From: Nageia nagi
Lineage: Eukaryota; Pinophyta
Assembly: GCA_050084985.1 (NCBI GenBank)
Contig: JBITNC010000001.1
Coordinates: forward strand, 76,942,001-77,006,000
Length of the DNA: 64,000 nucleotides
Reading direction: 5' to 3'
Positions within the stretch are counted from its first letter, which is position 1; each line of letters starts with the position of its first letter. This document shows, one piece after another, positions 11,111 to 22,526 of the stretch. The position numbers and the translations under genes were made by a program. Under the pieces are notes generated by a model. The model saw nothing but the letters and a program-made list of their open reading frames with translations, did no database searches and was not told the origin of the DNA.

Positions 11111-11402
11111 TTCAAATATTTAATTTAAAATATCTTTCAAATATATTTTAATATTTTATAAGAAAATACTTTATACAAAAATAACATATAATAAATACTT
11201 TACACAAAAATGCAAAAGTACTAACTTAAATTCTAGTTCAATAATAACATGTAACAAATTTGATTAGTAAATTGAAATATACATAATTACAAGTATTTGA
11301 AATTTGAACCCTACAACAATCTATTTTAGTCAGGTATTTCAAATTCAAAATCTTTGATAACCTATTATGTTTTGACCTTTTTTGGTATTGGTGTGTAAGT
11401 TT

Positions 11403-12261
11403 TTATTGGAGTATTTTTTCATAATTGTTTACACCTCTCCTTTGTGCAATAGAAAACCAAATATCCACTACCCTTTCTATAGAAAAAGAATCCATAACAT
11501 AAGGGGAAACATATAATCTAATACATGTATCCAAGTTTATGTCCAATTTATTTTGAAGCTTGGATTTAGCAAAAGATAAAGCATTGAATACTCTTTCATA
11601 TTTTATAGAATACAAATTCATTGTTTAACACAATTCATATAATCTAAAATACTCACTAATAATATCTCTAAGAACTATACTTGGATAAAGTTTTACCCAA
11701 AGATGTTAATGGTACCATTTTTTATTGGTTCTGATAATAGAGATTATTGATAAATCATAGTAAATCCAAAATGGTTGGTTTGTTTTATCAATAACACTTT
11801 ATTTAAAATACCATTAACATTTAGTCCATTTACTTCTATAGCTTTACTAAAATATGATCCAAGAATTACCATATTTTTGTGAAACAAATCGTGAATTAAC
11901 TATTCACCATTATTTGTATTCCAAAATTTAGGGTTCACAACAACCATTGATTCAAGTAAATCATCTCATTGAAATTATTCACAAATTTCATTTGCTAAGA
12001 TTATAGAAATATTTCTCAAATAATACATGTGTCATAAATACAATTATTAAAAATAAGATGATTTACATGTTCATCTTCATATTTTGCTCCAACCAAATCC
12101 CTTTGAATATTTTGAATATGAAATGGTATCAAATTTCCTTTCATGTCACTATAAAGATTATCAGTGATATTAAACTTCAAAAATTATTTGGATCTTTAAC
12201 ATTTGTCAAATTTTTCCATATTTAAAATAAGGGAGCTTTAAAACTGTCTTCACCTATATAC
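11403..12261 (-). pseudogene. hAT-type transposase pseudogene, C-terminal part
   Basis: Cut-and-paste transposases of the hAT superfamily end in a dimerisation domain. The minus-strand segment 11403-11621 carries it: ERVFNALSFAKSKLQNKLD, then LDTCIRLYVSPY, then RVVDIWFS and RRGVNNYEKIL, matching the pattern ER-F-L-K-L-N-L of hAT C-termini. Upstream (about 11640-12000) in other frames are NPKFWN, GSYFSKAIEVNG and similar pieces with stops, from the region before the dimerisation domain. The gene is split by copia element 2; the N-terminal part is at 18203-19995, beyond the insertion, on the same strand. Frameshifts and stops show that it is dead. Confidence 0.7.
12257..12261. repeat. target-site duplication TATAC of copia element 2
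   Basis: TATAC at 12257-12261 is repeated exactly at 18203-18207, directly outside the two LTR termini. Five bases is the usual duplication for copia integrases. Confidence 0.85.
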
Positions 12262-12762
12262 TAAAGGATTTGAGTGTTAAAGGACATAATTCTAAACTAC
12301 CAAGATCATATGAAAGCTCACTCAAACATCAATTTACTCAAAGCATAACAATCTCACAAATTGACACAAGATATAAAGTGGTTCCTACAACTAGGAGTAC
12401 ATCCACTATCTAAATCTTTCTTCATTCACAAACACAACTCTCTTACAAGACCTCATTCTACATCTCCTAATCACTAATCTTAGAGCAACTTTAACTCACA
12501 ATATGGTGTATGATCATAAAGATTGGGCATTCTATTTATAGGCCAAAATCCCCTTTTGTATCACCCTTTTAACCATAGTACAAAGGCATGACATGCTTCA
12601 CCCTTTTACCCAAGAGGCATGCTCATGACATGGAGTGTAGGATATGTTACATTATCATATTTATTTAAATACTTATGGTATCTAGGGATACCTTTAAGTA
12701 TTAGTGAATTTACAAAGAGGAACATTACAAAACCTTACAATAATGCATTATACATTCCAACA
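12262..12762 (-). repeat. 3' LTR of copia element 2
   Basis: 501 bp. On the minus strand it starts TGTTGGAATG at 12762 and ends CAAATCCTTTA at 12262. The terminal CA seen in element 1 is TA in both LTRs of this element, so the change predates its insertion. TATA box TATAAATA at 12533-12540 (minus). Confidence 0.9.
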
Positions 12763-13957
12763 CTCACCATTAATGCAATATTAGGTATAGAGTGAAGAAG
12801 AGATAAGAAAGAGAGAGTAAGAGAGTTCTTCTCCATATAGATATAATTAGAAATGAAAAAAATTTACATCTTTATGAAGTAAGCAAGATCTTATTTGAGA
12901 CTCATTACTTTACCATTCTAACAAATGATATACAATACAATCATTAACCATAATTGGTTTCAATGTACATAAAGTAGTCATCCAAATAGAAGTTGACATG
13001 ATGAGCCTCCATGAGCCTGCATACCTAAAGTAAGTAAATTGCAATCTTAAAAGAAACCTGTAAGCTACAAATAGCTCCAATAATAATATTAGTAAGATAG
13101 GGGTATGGTGATTATTCTATAGTCAATGCTACCTGCTAAAATAGAAGTTTTCTTAGGATAAAATATTTTCTCCTATGATATGGAGAGTTATCATCAAGAG
13201 AAGATGCTAACTTAGTGTAAGTGTGATCTCTCGAGTGGTATGGATCCTTAGTATAAAAATACTATTTTATGGTCAAAAATACTATTGCACATGGGATGTG
13301 GAATAGGAATGGTGAGGTTACTTTTGAGGCATCTTCTCAATAGGGTGAGTGTTGAGGAGTGGACACCAAAAAATTTTATTAGGTTGGTTACCCCAGGTTC
13401 TTGACCAATCTTTCCATGTGAGTGCTAAACTAACTAACAACATTATCAAGATCATATGGAATCACTTGGTTCATTCCTAGAATACTGAGTGCTAAACTAA
13501 ATTAAAAAAAAATTAGGTATAAAATATAGGTACTTGTTTGAAGAAAATAAGTGGATGTGTTACACATATAAACTTGGATAAATGAATTAAATAATGCTAT
13601 CAAAAATTTATCAATGGTGCACTATAAGTTATCACAAAGATGCCAATATAATACTCATACTCACCTATTGTATACAAAATATGTGTTGATTATCATCACA
13701 AAATAGAGCATAACAAAATGCAAATACGAGTTCTTCACACATGGATAACTGAATAGTTCTTAGAAACACATATGATTTCCTCACATATGGATAATTAAAT
13801 AGTGCAAAATATGGCTAATTAAATGCTCAAAAAATTATACAAGTTCTTCACATAGAACAAACTTAGCATGAAGGTGTACAACAAAATCAACACTATACAG
13901 CATAAAATCCTCCTCGGGGTGAATTTGTCATCACAAAAATGAATTCAATGCAAGAAT
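12763..13957 (-). other. 3' non-coding region of copia element 2
   Basis: About 1.2 kb between the RNase H stop and the 3' LTR, unusually long for a copia element. Its last part (12950-13070) aligns with 3382-3490 of element 1, so it belongs to the family. No open frame of note. The purine tract before the LTR (AATGGTGAG) is degenerate compared with AAGGGGGAA in element 1. Confidence 0.65.
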
Positions 13958-15470
13958 TTAAACTTCACTCTCCCTTGAGAGAAACTTCACCAACCCAATA
14001 GCATCCTTAAGCTTTCTAAATTGAGCTTGATGAAGGGGCTTGATAAATAAATCAATGGAGTTAAAGCTTGATGGACAATACTCTAGGTGTATAATGCCAT
14101 CAAGAACCTTTTCCTTGATGAAATGGGCTTGGATTTCCACATGTTTTATTCTCTGATGGAATACATGATTCTTAAATAAAGAAATAGCTAACTAATTATC
14201 TATATAAATTATATATGGGCCATCTTGTCCATATCTAATTTCTTTTAGAAGATGCTTAAGCCAAATAATTTTTTGGTTTGTGACTAACATGGCTCAGTAT
14301 TTGACTTTTATGATGGAAAGAGAAGTAATAGGCTTCTTCTTGGAAGCCCAAGAGATAGCACCTAAACCAATGTTGAACACATACATAGAGGTTGATTTCT
14401 TGTCATCTTTATCTCCCATATAGTCAAAATCTAAGAACCCTTAGAGAATAAAAGAGGAAAACTTGGAATACTTAAGAGCAAGATCCTTCATCCTTGAAAT
14501 ATACCTCAATATTTGTTTAATAGTATTGAAGTGCTCAACATATGGTTTTTACATTAATCAAGCCATCAGATTCACTAGAAAGGTAATATCTAGCCTAAAA
14601 ATAGTCAAATAAATAAGATTGCTAATTAATTTCCTATAAGCTATAGCATCTTCCAACTAAGAGTTAGAGCTAAGGGAAATAATGATTCCAAGAGAGATTG
14701 AGATCGTAGCATATCTACACTCTTCCATTCCAAATTTTTGCAAGATGTCTAACATATACTTAGATTGAATAAGATAAGTACAATCCTTCTATTGGTAGAC
14801 TTACATTTCAAGGTAGTAGTGAAAGAGACCAAGGTTAGTCATTTCAAATATTACCTTAAGTTTGGATATGCACTCTTGAATTATTTCATCATTGTTTCCA
14901 ATGATAAGATCATCCATATAAAGGAGAATCAAGACCACATCTTTTCTTTGATTGAGCACATATAGATTGAAGTTAGAAAAGCACTTTGAGAATTCAATGT
15001 CTAAAAAGTATCTTGAAATCTTTTTATACCAAGCTCTAGGTGCTTAATTCCATATAATGACTTCTTTAGCTTGCACACAAAAGACTCTTTTCCTTCATCA
15101 ATAAATCCTTTTAGTTGATTCATATAGATTTTCACATCTAAGTCACCATTGATAAATGCACTTTTGACATCAAGTTGAAAAAATTTCTATCTCTAGGCTA
15201 TCAAAAGAGGAAGGATTATTCTGATAGTAGGCATCTTTGCCACTAAAGTAAAGGTTTCCTCATAATCCACTCTATATTTTTAAGTAAAACCTTTAGCTAC
15301 TAACCTTGCCTTGTATTTCTCAATATCCCTAACTAAATTTAACTTGACCTTGTATATCTAGTTATTATCAATCACATTCTTCTCATTGAGATAAGAAACC
15401 AAATTTGAAGTTTTATTTTTTATAAGCACCTCATACTCCACTTTTGTGGCTTCCATCCAGCATTTGTGCT
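13958..15470 (-). pseudogene. copia RT and RNase H pseudogene (element 2)
   Basis: RT begins at WMEATKVEYEVL (near 15460) and shows QLDVKSAFINGDLD (about 15160-15200), so the first catalytic Asp is kept here, unlike in element 1. The second block is LLYMDDLIIG (about 14895-14925), Met for the usual Val, with both Asp present. The RNase H region follows, with SWASKKKPITSLS (about 14305-14345) and the copia C-terminal signature VEIQAHFIKEKV, LEYCPSSFNSIDLFIKPL (about 14030-14140), where DIFTKPL is typical. It stops at 13958. At least ten stops or frameshifts are spread along it. Length and order fit a full-length copia RT-RNase H. Confidence 0.88.
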
Positions 15471-16026
15471 TCAAAAGGAGCCTTGAAAGGTTCTTGAATG
15501 AGAAGACTTATTCTTCATCATCAAGCCTATTCTCAATAACTATCATAAAGTTACTAAACATAGAGGAAAAGCTTTGGAGAATGATAAAGACCATGAACTT
15601 ATCATTGATCCAATTGCACCCACAAGCAACAAGTTGGGTTCTAAGGTCAATGATTTTATTCAAGTATATGGAGACATTTTTATCTTTTCCTTATTGAGAT
15701 TAAAGCAAGTTTTGGAGAATAGTGAATCTTCTTGAAAATTTAGATCCAAGATAAAAAAATTTAAGCCTATCCCAAGCTTCCTTTACTGAGGTTGAAGATA
15801 AAATTATAAGGAGCATTTCATCTGAAATTGCACAAAAAATTATGGATGTCGCCAACTCATTCTTCATGTTGTACACTTCAAGTGTCTTCTCATATATAGA
15901 AGGAACTAAGTTCTAATTAACTATTTCTTAAAGTTTTCTTTCCTACAATTCAACTTTCATTCTAGGTTTCCAAATACCAAAGTTGGAATCATTAAGAATG
16001 TGCTTAGATAAGAAGGTGTCTCTCAT
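15471..16026 (-). pseudogene. copia gag pseudogene, truncated and fused in frame to RT (element 2)
   Basis: The start at 16026 (MRDTFLSKHILNDSNFGIWKP) matches gag of element 1. It runs through KEAWDRLK, YLNKIIDLRTQL and NDKFMVFIILQ, with a few stops. At about 15465-15475 the gag text stops in RLLLKHK and continues, in the same frame, with the RT start CWMEATKVE. In element 1 the same two points (about 865 and 2775) are 1.9 kb apart and separated by the zinc knuckle, protease and integrase. The knuckle is therefore missing. Whether this fusion existed before transposition cannot be told from one copy. Confidence 0.8.
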
Positions 16027-17686
16027 AATTTACTACACAAGAATGTGAAAGTGTTAACTAATGTAAGCATATAGACTAGATTAACAAACTTTACATGTTT
16101 AGTTTTAAACATCCATACATGTTTAAATAAAATAACCATGCATATTACATTTTATAAAAGGACATGCTTAATTGTTTAAACAAAGTTCATATGTGAAAAT
16201 GTTTACAATAGAAACTCATAATACATCCCATGTATCCAACACTTTTATCATCACTAAGTACCATAAATGTAGAGGGATAATGCTGAGGCTTATTTTTTTT
16301 ATCTAAAATTAGGCCTTCACCTAGATGCCTGCAAGGTGGAGCCCATGTCCTACCAATCTTCAACCAGTTCACCATAGGTAGTAATATAATCTCATAAGGA
16401 GGAGTACTAATTATTTTTCAAAGTTGTGATGTATTTTGGATCAACCAAATTATTAATCTTGATTAAGTTTCAAGTTGTCCTCCTAGGTTATTAGTATAAT
16501 CCCTAAATGGATGTGCATACATGTGGTATCACTACACACATGCCTATCCACCTATTGGAGTTATTTTCAAACCAATAGAGGACTTAGGAGAAATTAAGAA
16601 GTACCAAATTTTAACCATTTGGATCATCAAATTGAAGGCTCTAGTCTACCTTATCCTTACCTTGTGGCTCCCTAAACAAGTCATATTGCAGAATGTATGA
16701 GCATATGTGTTCATTTTATGAGGTTGCTTATTCATTATTTTCAATTTTTGCATAAATAAATACATAAAAAATTGAAAACTTAAAGTAAAGTGTGTAAAAA
16801 TGAAACACCATCCATTAATAACTTGAAACCTAATAGTCCAATGGGTTTTGTTTACTAACCTCTAAAGGATATCTTTACATAATTCCATATTTGCACAAGT
16901 ACATAACTTTGCATAAGGAGTTTTAAAAAAGATGAATATTTAGAGAGACATAAAATATTCTAAGTCATGAACATGCATCACTTGCATAAAGGATTTAAGT
17001 AAAAAATTCATAAGATTTCCCCCATTTTAACCTAAAAAATGATCTTAAAGCAACATGATACCTTCAATAAACACTTAAAAGAAAATTGAAAAAATATTCC
17101 TCAAAAAAAAATCATTTAAGGAAAAAGATCATAATATCTTTAACCATTAAGGTTAAAAATCACCTATTTTAGAAGAAATGCAATTTAATTTTTAGCACTT
17201 AGTAAATGTTAAAAAAAAATCCACATTATTACTTAAGTAAACAATGATGGTACTTAAAAATTGCATTTTTATAAGCAAAAAGTGCATTTTTACATGAGTA
17301 AACAATGATGCTACTTAAAAAATTTTACTTCTAGGCATAAAAAATCTATTTTAAAGAAAATAGTGTATTTTCCATTTTAGAAAATAATGCTTAAAAATAT
17401 TTCTTTAGGAAAGGTAAGATCTCTCATTAAAATATTACCAAAATATATTCCAAGACTAAATTAATGTAGCATCATTACCCTATCCATAATTCTTGCAAAA
17501 ATTAAATGAGAGAAGAAACCTAGACTCCACTTCATGCAATTAATTTGGCAGTCTTATTTTTTTAATATTTCTAGGCTAGATATTTCCTTTGTAGTAAATT
17601 TGATGGCTTGATTCATGCAAAAACCATATGTTGAGCACCTCAATGTTAAGAAAATCTTGAGGTATGTTGTAGGGATGAAGGATCTT
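16027..17686 (-). other. 5' leader of copia element 2
   Basis: About 1.66 kb between the primer-binding site and gag, AT-rich, without a supportable ORF. The part next to gag (16190-16380) aligns with the first 190 bases of the window. A local repeat of AACAATGATG-TACTTAAAAA with TGCATTTTTA lies at 17215-17325. Confidence 0.6.
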
Positions 17687-17698
17687 GATCTGATACCA
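17687..17698 (-). other. primer-binding site, initiator tRNA-Met type (element 2)
   Basis: The minus strand reads TGGTATCAGATC, two bases inside the 5' LTR end. The usual plant copia site for initiator tRNA-Met is TGGTATCAGAGC, so one base differs. It fixes the LTR boundary and the orientation. Confidence 0.88.
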
Positions 17699-17700
17699 AA

Positions 17701-18202
17701 TAAAATATTTGATCTTTAAAGAATATGATCCTAAACTACCAAGATCATATGAAAGCTCACTCAAATATTAATTTACTCAAAGCATAACAATCTCACAAAT
17801 TTACATAGAATATAAAGTGGTTCCTCCAACTAGTAGTACATCCATTATCTAAGATCTTTCTTCATTCACAAAGAAAACTCTCTTACAATACTACATTCTA
17901 CATCTTCTAATCACTAATCCTAAAGCAAATTTACTTCACAATTTGGTGTATAATCACAAAGAGGGTGCCTTCTATTTATAAGCCAAAATCCCCTTTTGTA
18001 TCACCCTTTTAACCATAGTACAAAGGCATGACATGCTTCACCCTTTTACCTAAGGGGCATGCTTATGAGATGGAGTGTAGGACAAGTTACATTATCATAT
18101 TCACTTAAATACTTAAGGTATCTAGGGATACCTTTAAGTATTAGTAAATTTACAATGAGGAACATTATAAAACCTTACAATAATGCATTATACATTCCAA
18201 CA
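17701..18202 (-). repeat. 5' LTR of copia element 2
   Basis: 502 bp, starting TGTTGGAATG at 18202 and ending CAAATATTTTA at 17701 on the minus strand. TATA box at 17973-17980. Flanked outside by TATAC. Confidence 0.9.
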
Positions 18203-19995
18203 TATACAACATATCCGAAGATAGAGATACCCATTTTCTCAAAGACATAAATTCAGATATATATATATATATATATATCTTAAGCATGTTTCATTAAAGT
18301 ATTAATTTCCTACAACATTGGAATAATTTCACATAATATCAACAATATTTAAAAATCTATTAAATGGAATAGTAAATCTTTTGCTTTATCAACTACATTA
18401 CGATGCTCATACATGTAAATAGTTAAAGATGGTTATTAAAGCAAAACTGGTTTTGCTAGTTTTTACAATGAAATCCATTTTGTATCAGTATCTTTTAAAA
18501 CTTTATTTCTATCAATTATTCCAATAGAGAAATTTTTGAACCCCCTATATCTTTTTTGTATTCTTGCGATATATGCATGCAAGTCATAAATAAGCTCTTC
18601 CACTTTTGATACACTTATAAAAGTGTTGATAATTCTATATGCAAGGTTCATTCTAGACACCATGCAATGAATGAGAATCATATATGGAGCAATTGTAATA
18701 TGTAATCTAACACAAAGACCATTCTGATTACCTTGCATTACTAATGCACCATCTACTCCAACACATCAATTTTGTAGCAATTTCATAATCATCCATTTCA
18801 AAAAATCTTTTAAGTTAGAAATAACTAACTTGTAAAGTTTTTTGCATTACAATTTTCATCTATTTTACTAATATTCAATAGATGTGGTATTCTACTATTA
18901 TTCTAAAAAGCGTATACATGCATGCAAACCCATGAAGTATTGTCCATTGATGTAACTTCATCAAGTGAAAGTGAAATAAAATGTGATTTTTTAATATTTT
19001 CTTTTAAATTCTCAATCTCAACCATTGATAAACATTTTACCATTTCCCAAGCACTTGTATCTAACCAATATTTTTGTGGTATGTTTTGTAATCCAACTCT
19101 TTGACATAAAACTTTAAAATTTATAAAATCAGAAATAGGTATACCCTCTTTAAGAATATGGAATATAGTATATAATTGAGTAAATTTTGCTAACCTTTTT
19201 GCATCAGTAATTTTTTCAAAATGTGTTTCTAGTGTTCCACCTTTCTCTTGTAGATCTTATTTTTTCTTCATGTACTTCTTATATTCTAACTGATATCACA
19301 AGTGATTATACTCATCTTCAATTTTATCCCAACAACATTTAATTGTCTATCCATTTCATATGTTTTGTTGTAATATAATTTACCACAATATTTTTGGATT
19401 GTATCTATTTTTAGTTGCATTTGATGTTATATTTTTATTTCCTAAAAATATATCTTACATTTGCATTCTGTTAGATTATTTCCATCACCAAGGTCAATTG
19501 GTTCAATGAATGGATATTTTACTACCTAATAAACCTAAAAAATTCTTTCAATATTCCATTTTATACTTCATTTTCTTTTCAACTTATGATTATTTTTATT
19601 TGTAGATTTATCTATACATTTTTTGAACATTTTTTGATATATGGGTTAGGATTATCATCATGCCAATGTGGTCAATTTGTAGGGTACTCAATTGCCAATA
19701 GTTTTACATCAATTTCAACAAAAATATTATCATCAAGTGGCACATGATTATTAGGATTTTCAGCATATCAAAGATAAAATGATATCTCTTATAATTCAAT
19801 ATTCATCTTGTATTTTAAATATATCAAAGAGAATATATTTGGAATTGTAAGTATTACATTAAAAATTACAAATAAGATAAGTACCTATATTAATTGAATA
19901 TGTTTGTTGAGTTCCTTCATTTTACAATTGTTCATTGGTAAAATAATATAATATACCTTTTTTTGTCCCCTTTTACTATTAGTTCTTGAGTCCAT
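18203..19995 (-). pseudogene. hAT-type transposase pseudogene, N-terminal and central part
   Basis: Resembles the plant hAT proteins with a TTF-type zinc finger (zinc finger protein 862-like). A possible start is at 19995 (MDSRTNSKRGQKK). The zinc-finger region includes FIEPIDLGDGNNLTECKCK (about 19470-19525). Then come GGTLETHFEKITDAKRLAKF (about 19185-19245), QRVGLQNIPQKYW (about 19060-19105), LSLDEVTSMDNTSWVCMHVYA (about 18910-18975) and, near 18463-18738, MQGNQNGLCVRL, IHCMVSRMNLAY and DTKWISL. The region is broken by stops, and the copia insertion at 18202 separates it from the C-terminal part at 11403-12261. Good family match, dead gene. Confidence 0.75.
18256..18277. repeat. (AT)11 microsatellite inside the hAT pseudogene
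   Basis: Twenty-two bases of alternating A and T, in the transposase frame giving an Ile-Tyr run just after NMLKI, where relatives have a short D-(I/V)-(Y/F)-containing motif. Confidence 0.8.
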
Positions 19996-20084
19996 GGTAT
20001 CTGCAATTAACATGCAAATCAAAAAAATTAATATTGCACCAAATAGATGAAGATTAGAAATCTATTAAACTGATGTTGCCACCA

Positions 20085-20425
20085 TTTGTAGGTAGAATGA
20101 TACCAAACATTAGTATCATATCTTCAAATAATATCATCATACCACCAAATGATAGCATCATACTACTGAATGGTAGCACTCTACTACCTAGTGGTAGCAT
20201 TTTGTTATGATGCTATTGTTCGAGGATAGTATAACATCGTTCAAAGGCATATGCCACCATCTAATGGTATATTGCATTGTTTGAGGTAGATACTATCATT
20301 TGGAGGTAGATACCATCATTCTAAAGTAGATGCCATCATTCAAAAGCAAATGTTACCATTTGGAAGCAAGAGTAGTTATTCAAAGGTAGATTCCACTGTC
20401 CAAAGGTATCCATTACCATTCAAAG
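20085..20425. repeat. third GGTAGCA/GATACCA degenerate array
   Basis: Imperfect units such as AGGTAGATACCATCATT, AAGGTAGATTCCACT and GGTAGCACTCTACTACC follow one another. The vocabulary is that of 4850-5040 and 6655-6800. Confidence 0.6.
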
Positions 20426-21892
20426 ATAGATGTGAATGATTTCATAAAGATAATTACAAATATTACAAAATATAACAAACTAGAAATAATATCTCATCGA
20501 TTATCCCAACTCTTTTCAAATCCTATAGGTTGTGTTGATACACTCACTTAAAGGAGATCCAAAAGAAAATAACAATAGATGTATCAAATTTATATTAAGG
20601 TATTTATATTGGGTGATTTAATCAAGATATAAATAATAATTTATAATTTCAAGGTGAAGTTGACTATTTATTATTTCAAAATATTAACAAAAAAATAAAA
20701 ATTTAATTTAAAATTTTAATTTGACTTGGTAATCTAAGATAGAAAAAAAATTGGTGACATGGGTGTTGTAACCCAAAAAATTCATCAATTTTCATTTTTA
20801 AAATTTCTAAAATTCACTTATTAGCAAATATTCATAGCTAAAATAAACCCTAGATGAACTATAAGCTTTTTATTTTTATAGTTTTTTCCTTAATTAATAT
20901 TCAATCAATGTATTAGATCAATTAGAAAACTTATTGGTTGAATAATTTTCAATCAACATAATGAAGAATATTTACATTCATAAATAATTCGATGATCAAG
21001 TTATCAAATATCATGGGTAGATGAAGATCAATGATTAATGATATCACCTTTACTATCTTTGAAAATAAGCTCATATCAATGCTCACTAAATATTGTGCAA
21101 AATATATTTCACTACAAATTTAAGAATTGCATCCCTTTGATGAAGTTATCCTTAAGGTCAAAATAATTAATGACATATATGTTATTAATTGTCAACATTA
21201 AAAAATTACATTTATTTTATTATATCAATATATTAAAAATGTTGTTATAATCAACATTATTTACGTGTTTTATGATCATGTATCACTTTGTTACAATCAA
21301 AATCAATTAACACTTATTTTAGCATAATGGTGAGAATCCTTTATATTACAATCAACAAACTAACTAGAAGGATAGTGTATTGAACCTATAGACATGATAA
21401 TCAATACTTTGCAATTGGTATGTTGAACCTCAAATCTAGTATGTTATTAAAATAAATTTTTACATGCCATAAATTTTTCATTTCTTAACACTTTGTATTT
21501 TTGATCTAAGACTCCTAGTTTGTTAATCCTTGAGCATACAATGAATTGAGTTATGAACTTGTAATATTATGATATCTAAAACCCTAATTGATAAAATCCA
21601 TCATGAATAACCCAATCTAAGATAACATGATCCTTTACCATGTATCCTCTTGATCCATGGTCTTTTGAGTAGCTTGAGGTATCTAATCTTTGTAGGGTTT
21701 TAGAGAGTTTCTTATAGGTATTCAATTATATAATTTGAAAGCATTCAACTTATCTTATACATTGAAAGTAATTTAGGGCAAGAAATGTGTTCTACACCTC
21801 TTAGAGATAATTTTACTATTTGTTTGAATTCACTTTGCATCTTTTAGGCTAATTATCATATTAATTTACATTTAATAAATCTTTATCATACA
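20426..21892. other. AT-rich spacer, nothing recognised
   Basis: No coding frame, repeat or RNA gene that I can support. It may include the unresolved end of the LTR of element B on its right side. Confidence 0.5.
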
Positions 21893-22526
21893 CGCTAAAG
21901 AGAAAGGAATCAATTGAAAGATGAATACTTGTGTACTCTTACCTATATCAATATCGAGGATATGATAGATAAACTTGTTGAAGAATGGTGACCTTGTTGT
22001 GCAAACCACAAGGCTAAATGTAGCAGAAATATCAATATAGATACTAGTCTTAGAGAGCTCAACATGAGAGTGGACCTCATCATGGGTGCTAATGATCCTA
22101 AAGAATGAGGTTCACTAATAAGAGTCGATGATAGAAGAGATAAAAACATGTCAAACTGAGCATATGATCATGGAAGTAGATGATAGATATTTTCTTAAGT
22201 GATAATAATATTCCAATCCCAATAGGTAGCATTTAGAAACACCAAAGTGTAGGGTACCAACTATTGAGATGTAATCTTGACATGCTTCCCTTAGGTTAGA
22301 TATACTTATATTTATATCATGTGTGATATCACCATTTGACCCCTTGAATATTGGTTGAAGCTATCTCAATGTACCTAACATAAAATATAAGAACACAACC
22401 TAATAAATATATGATAATAAGGTAAAATATGATTAAATGTGACTAAATATGGCTAAGATATGTATGTATAGTTGTACCTAATTTGTACCATGTTAAGGGG
22501 ACCACTTTTATATGTTAATAGATGCA
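21893..22526 (-). repeat. 3' LTR of gypsy B (boundaries approximate)
   Basis: About 600 bp align with 48437-49038: GCTAAAGAGAAAGGAATCAA, AGAGAGCTCAA, GTAGCATTTAGAAACACC, GATGTAATCTTGACAT, ACCATGTTAAGGG. On the minus strand the start is put at TGCATC (22526), directly after a purine tract ACAAAGGG. The copies are clearly more diverged than those of element C. The inner-left end is uncertain and could extend to about 21810. Confidence 0.7.

Larger units (their letters stand above)
12262..18202 (-). mobile_element. Ty1/copia retrotransposon (element 2), internally deleted, inserted in the hAT pseudogene
   Basis: A complete LTR-to-LTR copia element on the minus strand: 5' LTR 17701-18202, primer-binding site 17687-17698, leader, truncated gag, RT, RNase H, 1.2-kb 3' region, 3' LTR 12262-12762, target duplication TATAC on both sides. 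The protease, the integrase and the end of gag have been deleted. The LTRs differ by roughly a dozen bases in the 140 I compared, so it is old but younger than the hAT gene it split. Without integrase it could only have moved with help from a relative such as element 1, unless the deletion came after insertion. Confidence 0.92.

Noticed and set aside
21943-22149. 68-codon minus-strand frame as a gene
   Set aside because: It is entirely inside the LTR of element B and not kept in the other LTR.
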